NCBI GenBank assembly: GCA_002319885.1
Contig: DCFT01000028.1
Location: 118,611-182,610 of the forward strand
Length of the DNA: 64,000 bases
Source: Bacteroidales bacterium UBA1797
Lineage (GTDB): Bacteria; Bacteroidota; Bacteroidia; Bacteroidales; VadinHA17
Direction: 5' to 3'
The notes under the pieces are model-generated. The model was given only the letters and a program-made list of their open reading frames with translations. It searched no databases and was not told the origin of the DNA. Below are positions 45,001-60,000 of this stretch, piece by piece (the stretch's first letter is position 1; the number at the start of each line of letters is the position of its first letter). The position numbers and the translations under genes were made by a program.

Positions 45001-48000
45001 TCGACGAAGTTCAGCTGATGCATATCAAAGAGGAATACGACAGGTTGAAAGATCTGGATGCAAGAAAGGAAGCAGTCATAAAGTCAATTGAGGAACAGGA
45101 AAAGATGACTCCTGAGCTTCAGAAAAAAATTGATGCTGCAGCGACAATGTCCGAGCTCGAGGATATCTATCTCCCCTTTAAACCCAAAAGGCGAACACGT
45201 GCGACAATTGCGAAGGAGAAAGGGCTGGAACCTTTGGCTACCCTCATTCTTGGTCAGAAGGAAAATGACCCGGCTCTGAAGGCTGAAGGTTTTCTGAGTG
45301 ACGATGTAGCTTCTGTTGAAGATGCTATAGCCGGTGCGTCTGATATTATTGCAGAATGGATAAATGAGGATGAAAAAGCCAGAAGGCAACTCAGATATCT
45401 GTTCGATAAAGAGGCAGTTATTTATTCAAAAGTTGTTAAAGGGAAAGAGGCAGCAGGCATAAAATACAGTGATTATTACGACTGGTCAGAACCTCTGAAA
45501 AAGTGTCCGTCTCACAGACTTCTTGCTATGAGGAGAGGGGAGGATGAAGGTTTTCTAAGGTTGTCGGTGGAACCTGATGAAAAACATGCCCTCGATATAC
45601 TGAATTCTATTTTTATAAAAGGAAGGAATGCATCAGCTGATATTGTAACTGATGCTGTAAGGGATAGCTGGAAGAGGCTACTCTCAGCCTCCATGGAGAC
45701 AGAATTCAGAAATATTTCCAAGGAAAAGGCTGATATTGAGGCTATAAACGTTTTCGCCGAAAACCTTCGTCAGTTACTTCTTGGATCACCGCTTGGTGAG
45801 AAAAACGTTCTTGCCATTGATCCTGGTTTCAGGACAGGGTGTAAGGTAGTCTGTCTCGACAGACAAGGTAATTTTGTTCATAATGAGACAATATATCCGC
45901 ATCCTCCTCAGAATGAAACTGCAATGTCGATAAAGAAAATTCTGTCGCTTGTAAATGCTTACAAAATTGAAGCCATTGCGATCGGAAATGGTACTGCAAG
46001 CCGTGAGACAGAAGATTTTATAAAATGGGTCAAGTTTGAAAAAGATATCCAGGTTTTTGTTGTCAGTGAAGCAGGAGCATCAATCTATTCCGCTTCAAAG
46101 ACCGCACGTGAAGAATTTCCTGATTATGATGTTACAGTCCGTGGTGCAATTTCAATAGGAAGAAGGTTAATGGATCCTCTGGCCGAGCTTGTAAAGATCG
46201 ACCCGAAATCAATTGGAGTGGGACAATACCAGCACGATGTCGACCAGCAAAAACTTCAGAAATCGCTCGACGATGTAGTAATGAGTTGTGTGAATGGCGT
46301 GGGTGTGGAGGTGAATACTGCCAGTAAGCACCTGCTTACTTATGTCTCGGGTCTTGGCCCACAGCTGGCTCAGAACATCGTTGATTACAGATCTGAAAAC
46401 GGACCTTTCAAGACACGGAAAGAACTCCTTAAAGTAAAACGGATGGGAGATAAGGCGTTCGAGCAATCGGCAGGCTTTCTGAGGATCAGAAATGCAGAGA
46501 ATCCACTCGATTCAAGTGCTGTTCATCCTGAAAGCTATCATGTTGTAGAAAAAATGTCGGCAGACCTTGGATGCGAAGTCAGAGAACTGATTAACAATGA
46601 GGCCAGGCGAAAAGAAATTGTTCCTGAACGATATGTAAGCCCTGTTACCGGACTTCCTACACTGAAGGATATTATTGATGAACTGGCCAAACCGGGTCGT
46701 GATCCACGATCAAAAATTGTGGAGTTCAGTTTTGCAGATATTCATTCAATTGAAGATCTGCAGGAAGGAATGATCGTTCCGGGTATTGTCACAAACATTA
46801 CAAAATTCGGTGCATTTGTTGATATTGGAATTAAACAGGACGGGCTCGTGCATATTTCAAATTTGAGCAGGACATATATCACTGATCCATCAACGGTTGT
46901 GAAGCTCCACCAGCACGTAATGGTGAAGGTTATTGCAGTTGATATTGAAAGAAGACGTATTCAGCTATCGATGAAAGATGTGGAGGCTAAAAAAACAACG
47001 TAGGTACCAGTTGTGGCTGTAGTCTAAGTATATTGTTTGTTCCCGGATATTATATTATTGTAACTGAACGACCCGATGGGCTGCTTAGTTTGCGTCCGTA
47101 TTCCGCACATCCTTTGTTATGAAATAACGAATTTGTCTGGTTTAACGATGCGAAGCGATAAGCCAATTAATTAAACTGTCTGCAACATAATCAGCTCATT
47201 TCGGTTTGCATATTATCAAATCTAATCATTAAAAATTATATTAAATGATTGTGATAATCTAAAATAGTAAACTAACTTTGCAAAGTTAATTTATAAATTT
47301 ACTTTATAATTGTTTGTGATGTCTAAAATAAATGATAATGAATTGGCAACAAAATTACGAGAGTCAATCTCACGTATTTTAAAAGTCATGAAGCGAGAAG
47401 TAAAACACGATGAACAACTTTCGTTAACAGAACGTTCCACGCTGTCTTTAATAAGCAGAATCCCTCAAATCACTCCTTCCGAACTAGCTCGGACAGAACA
47501 AGTAACAGGACAGGCTATGTCACAGATTATCAATAAGCTTATGCGGCTTGAATTGATACAGAAAACACCTTCGGAAACGGATAAACGAAAGGTTTATATT
47601 TCGGCAACATCCACAGGACATGATTTTGTCGAATTAAAAAGAAAAAAGACCAGTGAATGGTTAGCAAAGTCAATTTCTGAAAAATGTACTGAACAAGAGA
47701 AAAAAATGTTGACTCAAGCTTCCGCCATCTTAATAAAACTTGTGGGGTAAAGCAGTATGAAAATCGATACTTTTCGGTCATTTCGTAATCCGAATTATAG
47801 GTTATATTTCTTAGGGCAGTCCATATCGCTAATCGGCACCTGGATGCAACGGACTGCTGTTTATTGGGTTATTTTTGACCAGACGAACTCAAATTTTATG
47901 CTGGGTTTGGTGGTATTTGCCACACAATTTCCTTCGTTTTTGTTTTCTCCGTTAGGCGGTGTTGCGACCGATCGTTATAACCGTTACCGTTTGACATTAA

Positions 48001-51000
48001 TTACCCAAGCTTCGCTGTTAGTTCAGGCCGGATTGCTTGCGTCAATGGTGCTGTTTACTCGTTTTACTGTTTGGGGTATTATTGTTCTAAGCATTGTGCA
48101 AGGAATAATTAATGCATTCGATTTACCTGCCAGACAGTCGTTGGTTAATGAAATAATTGAGAATAAAAAAAATCTGGCAAATGCTATTGCCTTAAACTCT
48201 TCAATGGGAAAGCTGGCATGGTTGATTGGCCCTGCTTTTTCAGGTATTGTATTGGCAAAATATGGTGCCGGCATCTGTTTTCTAATAAATGCCTTTAGCT
48301 ATTTAGCTGTAATCATTGCATTGGCATTCATAAAAGTAAGCCCCTATATTCCACAAGCCCGTTCCCGTAAGGCTTTTTTTGAAATTAAAGAAGGTTTCCA
48401 TTATGTAATAAATACACCTTCGCTTAAAACACCTATTTTATTGCTTGCATGTGTGAGTCTGTTGGTTTTGCCTTTTAACACGCTTCTTCCGGTGTTTGCC
48501 AAAGTCGTGTTTAAGGGGAATGCCGCCACATATGGTTATCTGAACAGTATGATAGGTGCGGGTTCGTTAATAGGGGCAATCGCTCTGGCTTCATTGAAGA
48601 GCAATAAATATATGGTTAAAATTTTGTTTGGCAGCCTGTTTATTCTGGGCATGGCATTGATAGCCTTTTCTCATATTACCATTTTACCTGTTGCGCTGGT
48701 TTTCGCAGCCATTGCTGGCTTTGCCATGATGTTTCAAACCACCGTTAGCCAGACCATTATTCAGGTTGAAGCATCGGACGAAATGCGTGGTCGTGCTTTG
48801 AGCTTTTTTATGATGGCTTTCTTTGGGCTGCAGCCAGTTGGCGGATTGTTGATTGGAGCTGTATCGGAATTTACAGGTGCTGCTAATGCAATTCTTTTTC
48901 AGGGAATATTTGCCGTTATCATAACTATATTATTCCTGTATTTTCTTAGAAATAAAAGTCTTAATTAACAATAATAAATCATAATTCAATATGGAAACAA
49001 TTCATTGGTATAATTTTCTGGCAGCATTTTTTGCCGGGGTTTCTTTATTAAATGCATTTCCTCATTTGGTACAGGGGCTTTCGGGCAACGCCTTTCCAAC
49101 ACCATTTGCAAAGCCCTCGGGAAGAGGCTTGTCTTCTCCACTGACAAATACGCTATGGGCTTTTGCCAATCTTATAATCGGATTTTTTCTTTTCAAAGCA
49201 AGTAAAGTTACTTTTGATGTTAATCTTTTATTACTTGTATTTTTAGCAGGTATGGTATCCATAAGTATTATATCAGCAATTAATTTTGAAAAAAAAATGA
49301 AAGAATAAAACTGATGTCTTTGTAAACTTCTTGAATTACATGATACTTCAATCAATATAAATTAATAATCATGGAAGAAAATAAGACACAACAAAACACT
49401 GCTCTCTTAATATTAGATGTGCAGGACGCAATTGTTAAATTGTTAAAGGATAGTAAATCCTTCATTAATTCTATTAAAAAAGTCATACAAACGGCTCGCA
49501 TCAGTAAAATGCCTGTTATATATGTAGTTATCGGATTCAGAAAAGGATACCCTGAAGTTAGTCCGAATAATAAATCTTTTTCAGTGTTGAAGGATGGAAC
49601 TCAGAACCTTTACACGGAAGAGGCAATTACAGTTCATGCTTCCATTGCACCTGAGCAAGGCGATGTTATTATAACCAAAAAAAGAGTTAGTGCGTTTACT
49701 GGTAGTGATTTGGAAGTGGTGCTGAGGTCGCTTGAAATAAAACATCTTGTACTCTCTGGTATTGCAACAGGCGGAGTAGTACTATCTACTTTGCGTGAAG
49801 CTGCTGACAAGGATTTTGAAATAACTGTTCTATCTGATTGTTGTGCTGACAGGGATGAGGAAGTACATAGGATACTTATGACCAAAATTTTTCCGCGTCA
49901 GGCAGAAGTGATTAGTTCGGAAGAATGGTATGTTAATAATCATTCATAACAAATAAGCAGCTTCCTTGTAATCAGGTCTGTTTAGTGATTCCTGTGTCGC
50001 ACTAAGTTGTTTATAACTACTCTGCATGTATAATTGTTGTTGAAGAGATCATACTGATGCCTGCACATAAAACTATCTTTATTATTCCGGATGTTTTTTG
50101 AAATTACACTATCCTAATTTAAACATCCTATCGGGGCGTCTCTGGAAATAATTGTAAAAAACACTTCCTGATTGAAACGTCCAAACGGGATATCTCTAAA
50201 TATAATTGTAAATAGCACTACCCTGATTGAACCGTCATATCGGTGTGTCTCTGAATATAATTGTAAATAACACTTCATAATTGAAATGTCCAATCGGTAT
50301 GCTTCTAAATATAATTGTAAATAGCACTACCCTGATTGAAACGTTATATCGGGGTGTCTCTGAATATAATCGTAAATAGCACTACCCTGATTGAAACGTA
50401 ATATCGGGGTGTCTCTGAATTCAGATTTCGAATATTTATTAAAATGAGACGCCCGGATCGGGCGTCTCTACATTATTCAATTTATGACATATTTTTACAT
50501 TCCTGGCCTTTGTTCAGCGTTTGGCATCGGTTTCATAACAGGTTTTCCCGGTAACTTAGCGTTGCGCATGGCTGTATTATAGACAAATGAAGCAGTGATT
50601 ATTGCATTCTGTTTCAGATCGGGCATTACAAGTCGTTCATATGTATCCATTACTGTATGATAACCCCTCCCATATTCAAGACCATCCTGTATAAACTGAA
50701 ATCCAGGTAAGCCGACCCTATCGAAAGAAAGATGATCTGTTCCACCGGTATTTCTTATTGTGATTGTTGAACAACCCATATCTTCAAATGGTTTTAGCCA
50801 CTGTTCAAATATAGGTCTAACAAGTTCGTTTTCCTGAAGATAAATACCACGGTATTTTCCAGAACCGTTATCCATATTAAAATATGCGTCAAACTTATCG
50901 TAGTCAGGCTTATGTTCTTTTGTGTCGGGATCAGCAAGATACTTCTCTACATAACCTGATGATCCGAATAAACCCTGTTCTTCTCCACCCCAGAGGGCTA

Positions 51001-54000
51001 TCCTGATCGTTCTTCTCGGAGCAATGTCGAGGTTTTTGAGTATCCGGACTGCTTCAAGCATTACAATACAACCTGATCCATTGTCTGCTGCTCCGGTTCC
51101 ACCATTCCACGAATCAATATGAGCACCCAGAAGAACTATTTCATTTTTAAGTAATTTATCAGTACCCGGAATTTCACCTATTACATTATAAACTTTTGGG
51201 CTGTCAAAGAATTTATTCTGAATTTCAATCTCCATTTCGACAGGAATGTTATGTTGTATCATACGAACCATTCTGCCATAATCTTCAAGGGGAAGGTTCA
51301 ACTCGGCAATGGGTTCTTTATCACCCGATTTATAGCTGGCACCATTTGACCTTGGAACATTAAAGGTCCCTGAACTATTAATAATCACAGCTGCACCTTC
51401 ACTCATCAGAAAGTCTGATATCTTCGATCGGAGAGCCCTCTGAGCCATCATTGCGGCGCGGTCAAAAGGTGGTCTCCTTGATGGAGAGCCTGAATAAGCC
51501 ATTGTCAGATCTTTTAATTGTGCATCGGTAAGACGACTGGCAAGCGGTTCAAAACTCATTTCATAAGTTGCAGTAGAAGGCATCAGGACTATCTTGCCTG
51601 CAACCTTTCCTTTATATTTATCGAGATCGCCTTCTTCCTTAACATCCAGATATACAACACCACCTTTTGTGAGTCCGTTTGTGCTTCCAGTCCATGCGAC
51701 CGGATTACAGGCGAAGTTAGAATAGTATGGGGCAGTCATTGCTGCATACGTCTTTAAATTATCCCATCCACCACGCGAGAAGTCCTTTGCCTCTTCAATC
51801 CTTACATTCTGAAGTCCAAACTCTTCCATTTTCTTTTTGGCCCACTCATTGGCATTTTTGTAACCGGTGGATGCTGTGAGTCTCGGACCTGTAAAATCAG
51901 TGAGCCAGAAAGCCAGATCTTCTACACTTGAATTTTTTAAACCTTCCTGTTTGATTTTATAAATCATACTAAGGTCAACATTCTCGCTTTGCGACAATAA
52001 CCATGTCGGCAAAAACAAAAGCAATACTAATGCGATGGAAATTTTCTTGAATTTCATGTAGTTATTTTTAAGGTTTGAATTCATATAATTCAAATTTAAT
52101 AAAAATGATAGCCGCTACAGGAATGGACAAGCTGATTTAACAATAATTAACTTGTTGACATTTCCACTCCTTGTACCTTGACGCAGGAGATAAATATTAA
52201 TGCTTTGAATATAATCTATATACAGACATCATTCCTGAAAGAAGAAGAAAAGTGTGAGGATACTTTGATCGAACAGAGATATTGCTTTCTCCGTGTTTCT
52301 TCCCTTTTTCTTTTTACTTTTATCTTTTTACTTTTGTTCTTTATTTTTAATTATGATTTATCCAGATAATTTTGAAAATAAGATAGGTTTTGACAGGATC
52401 CGAACATTGCTGGGCGAAAAATGTCTCAGCCCTATGGGACTCGAAAAAGTGAACGCTATTAAATTTGTCGATGACTTCGGGAATTTATCTCACATATTAT
52501 CAGCAACGTATGAATTCCAGCAGATCCTGATATTCGAAGATTTTTTCCCCTCAGAACACTATTATAAAATTTCAGATTGTCTTAATAAGATAAGGATCGA
52601 AGGTACTTTTCCTGAAGTACAGGAAGTTTTTGATCTTAAACGTACTCTTGAAACAGTTAAATCAATTCTGAATTTCTTCAGAAATAAAGATGCTGTAAAA
52701 TATCCTGTTCTGCAATCGATGTGCAGTTCAGTTAAAATGTATCCATATGTGCTGGAATCAATTGACAGGATTATTGACAAAAAAGGTGTGATCAGGGATA
52801 ATGCATCCTCACGATTGAAAGAGATAAGAGCTGAACTAATCGGGAAGAGTATTCATGTAACAAAACGGTTGAATGCGATACTCAAACAGGCTCAGTCTGA
52901 CGGGATTGTAGATTCGGATACTTCCGCCTCAGTAAGAAACGGCCGTGGAGTAATCCCGGTTAGTTCATACGATAAAAGAAAAATCAAAGGTCTGATTCAC
53001 GATCAGTCAGCCTCCGGAAAGACAGTATTTATTGAACCTGAAGAGATTGTAGAAATAAATAATGATATCGTTGAACTTGAATATGAGGAAAGAAGAGAGA
53101 TTGTAAGGATTCTTACTGCATTCGCCGATGATGTCAGACCATATATCGATGATTTGCTGGAATCGAACATTTTCCTGGGTGAGATCGATTTTATAAGATC
53201 TAAGGCCCTTCTTGGCAATCATCTTCATTCCATCAAACCGATACTGACAGATAAACCATTCATTGCATGGAAAGGTGCGATCCATCCTCTGCTATATCTG
53301 TCATTTGAAAAATCAGAAGGGAGAAAAGTTATACCTCTCGAGATTGTGCTTGATGAAAAAGACAGAATACTATTGATCTCAGGTCCTAATGCCGGTGGAA
53401 AATCAGTGTGTCTGAAAACAGTAGGGCTGCTTCAGTATATGTTACAATGTGGCCTGACTATCCCGGTTGCTGAAGGATCGGAAACCGGAATCTTTAAAAA
53501 TATACTGATCGATATAGGTGATGAACAAAGTATTGATAATGATTTAAGTACGTATAGTTCTCATCTTATCAATATGAAATATTTTGTAAAAAACGGTAAT
53601 GATAAGACACTTATTTTGATAGATGAATTCGGTACAGGTACTGAACCTATGCTTGGCGGTTCAATAGCAGAAGCGATCCTTGGTGAGTTGAACAGGAAGA
53701 AAGTGTTTGGCGTGATCACCACGCATTATACTAACCTGAAGCACTTTGCATCACTTACTGATGGAGTTGAAAACGGAGCTATGGCATTCGATAACCACCT
53801 TATGCAGCCATTGTTTCAACTTACAATTGGTAAACCTGGAAGTTCATTTGCTTTTGAAATAGCCCGTAAAATAGGTCTCCCTGAAGAGATACTTGTAATA
53901 GCTTCGGAAAAAGCCGGGGTAAAAAATATTAATTATGACAGGCATCTTAAAGATATAGCCCGCGACAAAAGATACTGGGAAACCAAGCGGCAGAGCATAA

Positions 54001-57000
54001 GGCAACAGGAGAAGCGGTTGGAAGAACTGATGTCGGAGTATGAAAAAGAGCTTTCAGGTGCCAGGACATTAAGAAAGGAGATTATTTCAAAAGCAAAAGA
54101 CGAAGCTCAGAAATTGCTTCAGGAATCTAACAGGATGATTGAAACCACTATCCGTCAGATTAAGGAGACACAGGCAGAAAAAGAAAAAACAAAAGATATC
54201 AGGCAACAGCTCGAAGAGTTTAAAAATGCGGTTTCAGAGGATACAAAACCACTGAAAACCGGGTCGGAAGAAAAGATAGCTATCCTCAGTTCGAGGGCCA
54301 GAAAAATAAAGCTTGAATCTGAACCGGTTAAGGAAAAACAGGTACAGGCTCCTTCACAGGAGCATCCGCTAAAACCAGGAGATGCTGTAAGGATGGTTGA
54401 TACTCAGGCTGCCGGCGAAATAATTGAGATAAAAGATAAAATGGTTCAGGTTGAAACCGGTAATCTGAGGTTTTTTGTTCCTCTTGACAGGATCGAAAGA
54501 ATATCGAGGGCTGATCTGAAAAAGAGCCTTAGAGCAAACCAGGTATACAGGGAAAATGATCCGGCCATTGTGCAACGTAATATTAATTTTAAACCCGAAA
54601 TCGATATTCGTGGCGTAAGAGGAGAGGAGGCAATAAATCAGGTTCGTGACCTCATTGATAATGCATTGATTGTACAGCATCGCAACCTGAGGATCCTTCA
54701 TGGGAAGGGCAATGGAATATTACGACAGCTCATAAGAGAGTATCTGGCAACAGTAGATGTTGTAAAATCTTTCCGTGATGAGCATGTGGAATTCGGAGGT
54801 TCGGGAATAACTGTAGTTGAAATGGATTTTTAAAAAGTATACCCCGTGGCCGCTTCGCGGCCAAGGGACCGTTGAAAAAATTATTTTTAACCACAAGAGT
54901 ACACAAAGACCAGCTTCGCTACCAACTTCGCTAACGTTTCGTTGGTCAAAGAAAGCTTAGGTGGTTGAAAAAGGCTCAAAGGACACAAAGTTAAAGCTAT
55001 GTATTTCATTCCGATAGCTATCGGGACGGAACTTTGTGAACTTTGTGTAAACCCTTTGGGACCTTTGTGGTTAATGGATGTAAACTTTAAGACAGCCTCA
55101 TTATTCGGAGCCATTTAGAGAATTTTCTCACCTTAAGAGAAGCAGAGGGGCAAGTAATAGCAAGTAACAGTGAAAAATTCAAATACTCAATAATATGAAA
55201 GCAAAACCGATAATTTATTCTTCTTTACTGATCATTGCATTAGCACTGTTTTCCTATAAAACTGACAAGAAAGCTCCTGCTCCGGAAAAACAGCAGTGGG
55301 CGATAGTAATTCATGGCGGAGCAGGTGGAATGACGAGAGAGAATCTGGCACCTGAAGTTGAAAAAGAATACCGGGCGTCTATGTTGATAGCACTGAATAA
55401 AGGAAAGAAAATTCTGGCAGACGGAGGTTCAGCTCTTGATGCTGTTGAGCAAACGATAAGAACAATGGAAGACAATCCGCTCTTCAACGCAGGCAAAGGT
55501 GCTGTTTTTACACATGATGGCAGAAATGAACTTGATGCAGCCATTATGGATGGATCAAATCTTGCAGCGGGAGCAGTGGCCGGTGTTATGGATATTAAGA
55601 ATCCTATCACTGCAGCTAGAAGGGTGATGACAAATTCTCCTCATGTTATGCTTGCCGGAGCCGGAGCCTCACAATTTGCCAAAGAACAGGGGCTTGAGAT
55701 TGTTCCACCTTCATATTTCTATACTGAGAAAAGGTTTAAAGAGCTTCAGGAGATTTTAAAGAACGACAAACATGGAACAGTCGGCTGTTGTGCCCTCGAT
55801 ATAAATGGTAACCTGGCAGCAGGAACATCAACCGGTGGTATGGCAGATAAAAGATATAACAGGATTGGGGATTCACCCATAATAGGAGCAGGGACGTACG
55901 CTAATAACAATACCTGTGCTGTTTCGGGTACCGGCCATGGAGAATATTTTATAAGATGGACTGTGGCTCATGATATCTCCGCATTGATGGAATATAAAGG
56001 CCTTTCCCTGAAGGAGGCATCTGACCTTGTGGTAAACGATAAGCTTGTAAAGGCAGGTGGAAGCGGGGGCGTAATCTGTGTGGACAAATCAGGAAATATT
56101 TCAATGCCATTCAACTCCTCAGGTATGTTCAGAGCTTATGCCACCGCTGATGGAAAAGAAGGTGTCTTTGTTTACAAGGATGAAGAGGGACGACAGTAAA
56201 GAAATTGCCCTGGAGCAATTTCAGGGAGTTGCAAGACTGTAGAGGTGATAAATACAAAAGACAAATAGTCAGGAAGAACTTTCACCGAGTTACACAGAAG
56301 CACAGAGTGACACAGAGAATTAGAATCATTTTTTAGTCGTGCTTACGTGTATCTGTAATATAAAGTTACCGAATAGAAAGATTCCCGGATGTTGCACGGA
56401 TTGTGATTACAGATCTGGTTTCTTTATCTGTTCCTGCCAATCCAAGAATAGTTGTTGAAGAATTAACGTCAGTTTTTATAATCCCCGGATATTTTGATTG
56501 CGGAAATTTTACCGAGGCATCAATTGTTATAATATCCGCCTTGAAGGAAACAGGCTCTGCTGTGACTATACCTATACTGCTTTGGGAAGAAACAATGTCA
56601 ATATTACTGAATCCTTTCATGAGCTCCGATATATTTATTGAACCATAAGTTGCTTTTGCCTTTAATCGGGTGTTAAGTTTTTTTATTTCATATTCGGAGT
56701 ATGTACTTTCTGTTATAATATTATTTATTGAATTAATGATGTAACTGTCAGATTTAGAATAGCTGACAAGAGAACTTATATCTCCAAGATGTATTTTTGA
56801 AATGGATGAATTTATCCCCAGGGCCCTGGCTTTTTCAATATTTACTGAAGGACAATTAAGAAGGGTTAAATTCATCCAGTTTAGTTCATCGATATCTATT
56901 TTGCCGTGGTCAACTTTAACAGAGTTAATGGGCACTGCATCACCTCTGGTAATTCTCTTTGCACTCAGATTCCCCTGGGAAAGATTTATCTTCAGGGTTC

Positions 57001-60000
57001 CGGAGATCTCATCAATTGAGATATTACCAAACTCATCAGTAATATTCAGGTTCATATATGCTGGCATTTTAATCAGATAGTCAACGCTGAACCTTTTTCT
57101 TCCCTGTCTCATTGTTTCTGAAAAGAACTTCTTATCGTAAGATGTTGAAACGACCACTGTATCTTTAAATTTGCCGAACCTGATATCGACCAGTTTCATG
57201 CTCTTCTGCACCAGATCATAATTATCCTGGAGTATATTGATTGTTGCACATATAAGTAGAGAGTCATTTTTTCCAGTGATACAATTCACATCTCCGTATT
57301 TATTTGAAATTCTGAGAGTAGATCCCGGTTTGACAGAAAAAGTTTTTTTCAGACTGCAATTATTGTTCTGTGCCGAAGCGGTGATTGAAATTAAAACTAA
57401 AATCAACAGGCTTGATATTTTTTTGTAAAGTTTCATTCTTGTATATCTAAAATTTAAAGAACTTTTTGAATCTTCATCTTCTTCAACTTAAAGACCGTAT
57501 TTAAATGAGATTGTTGCAAAAAAAAGCGGAAATGTTGTAACATTTCCGCCAGGTTAAAAATGTTGTAATGTATTTATTAGTCGAGTCTTACAGAACCATA
57601 TGAAGCAATCACATTGACCCGGGATGTTGGATTTTCTTCATTACCTACAGTGCCTGATACCTCATGCGAGTTGTTCTCAACTATTCGTCTTTGATTTTTA
57701 AAATTATCCTCATTATATTTCAGTCCCCCGTATGAAACTTTTGCATCAAGTTTATAGTTTGCTGATTCCTCGATTCCCAGCTTGACGCCCATGTAATGTG
57801 TTTCCACATCTAAAGATTCAAATCCTGCCGGTACGCGATCAATTGAGAATGAACCATAACTTCCGTGGTATGTAAGTTTTTTTGTGAGTTCTCCGATATT
57901 GACTTCCGTATATCCATTTTCAAGAACCAGATTATTGATGGTTTCTATCCTGATATTATCGTATTTACTCTGACCCACAATTGAACTTGTTTCTCCAAGT
58001 GTTATCTTGGAATATTTGCTATCCAGAAGGATTGCCTGACTTTTTGCAATATCCATGCTTCCTACGTATCTTTCAGTAAGATCGAGCCAGCCTGTTTCAT
58101 CAATGGTACCTTTTCCGTAAGAAATATTAAGTGTGCTTAGTGGTTTTACATTTCCCCTTGTGAGCTTCCCTGCACTAAGGTTTCCATATTTAATATCAAG
58201 ATCCATTAATCCGTGAAGTTCATCTATATCTGTATTACCATATTTGTTTGCAAGCGTAAGATCTGTTCCGACAGGCATTTTAATATTATAGTCTATACTG
58301 AATTTTTTTGAATCACCCCAACCTGTAAAATTGAATTTGTCATCAATGACAGTTTTTGCCGAAATAACATCAGAGCCTTCCGAAAATTGAACATCTATCT
58401 TGTCCAGGAAGTCCTGAGCCCTCTCTCTGTTTGACATATCGACAGTTACTTTAACATTTATAACTATCTGGTCCTTATCCCAGCTTTGAATAATTACATC
58501 TCCGTATTTGTTGCTTATATCGAGAGTTTTTGAACCTGCTGTATACTCCTTATGGTATTCTTTTGTTACCTCATCTGCATACATTGCAGAAGAGACAATA
58601 AAGAAAGATATGATGAAGAGTGCAACTGATTTATAATTTAGTTTTTCCATTTTCCTTTTTATTTTGGTTCACACTTTTAATTGATTTAAGCTGACTGACT
58701 ATATATGTCATAACATCGAGCTTAGTCTGATAATGTTCTATCATTGCGTTTATTATTCTTTCATCATTTGGATTTGCTTTGAGCTCCTTCTGCAGAGAAA
58801 TGTAAGTTGAATCCATACTATTCATCTCTTTCATCAGCATGGCTTTTTGATTAGGATGATTTTTCAGATCCACATTGACGATTTCACCTTCCATAATGTT
58901 CACCTGGTGCAGATAATAGTTTTCAACTTCTTTATATTGGGGTGAAACCTGTCCAAGAGTCATCCTGTTGCTGCCCGGACGAATGAAGTGGTCCCATGTC
59001 CAGAGGGAAGAGAGAGTAACGAGCAAAGTTACAACAGCAGCTTTTAACAGGTAAGGAACAATACTCCTTGTAGTGGTATTGGTCTGAAATCTTTTTTCAA
59101 GTTTCCTGTTAAATCTTTCAAAGTGACCTTCCGAAGGTTCTTCATCTTCGAAATAATCCTTGTTACTTCTGATTATGTCATCAATGCTTTTCATATCCGT
59201 TGATTTTCATTTTTCTTTTAATTCTCCAATGAGTTTCTGTTTTGCTCTTGACAGTTGTGATCGTGATGTACTGCTGTTTATTGAGAGTATTTCTGCAATT
59301 TCATCATGATCGTAACCCTCGAGAAGGTAGAGAGAGAGGATGATTCTGTATCCATCGGGAAGCCGTTCGATAGCTGCTTTAACTTCTTCAACCCTGACAT
59401 CAATTTCCTCGTATCTGGCTGTATCATCACCGCTATCATCTCTTATACCAACATGTGACTCAATATCTTCAAAGACCGCTTTTCTTTTGTTCAGGGCATC
59501 GAGTGAGCGGTTAACAACAATCTTTTTAAGCCACGCACCGAAACTTACAGTTCCTGAATAAGTATCAATTTTTTCAAAGGCCGACAGGAACGATTCCTGC
59601 ATTATATCTTCGGCTTCCATGGTGTCATTAACAATTCGCAGACTTGTATTGTACATTGCTTTGTAGTACAATTTGTAGATCTGAAACTGTGCTTTCTGGT
59701 CGCCGTTTTTACACCCGTCCAAAAGATCCTGGTGTAGGTTTCTGAATGCCGCTTCTACATTTGACATCTTTATATAAAGACTAGTTTTTATATGTGTTGC
59801 TGCACCCACCTTCTATTAATTTTCTATTCAATAGACGTGGTATTTTTTTTTATGCTGCACTCAATTTAAGAAATTTTAAAAGAAATTTCAGAAAAAGTTA
59901 AGAATTATTCCCTGGGTCACCTGTCCGCTGGTGTAATTAAGCTCAGAACCAAATAAGCTATGAGGTATGGAAAATATTACCAGCAGGACAATAGCAGCCA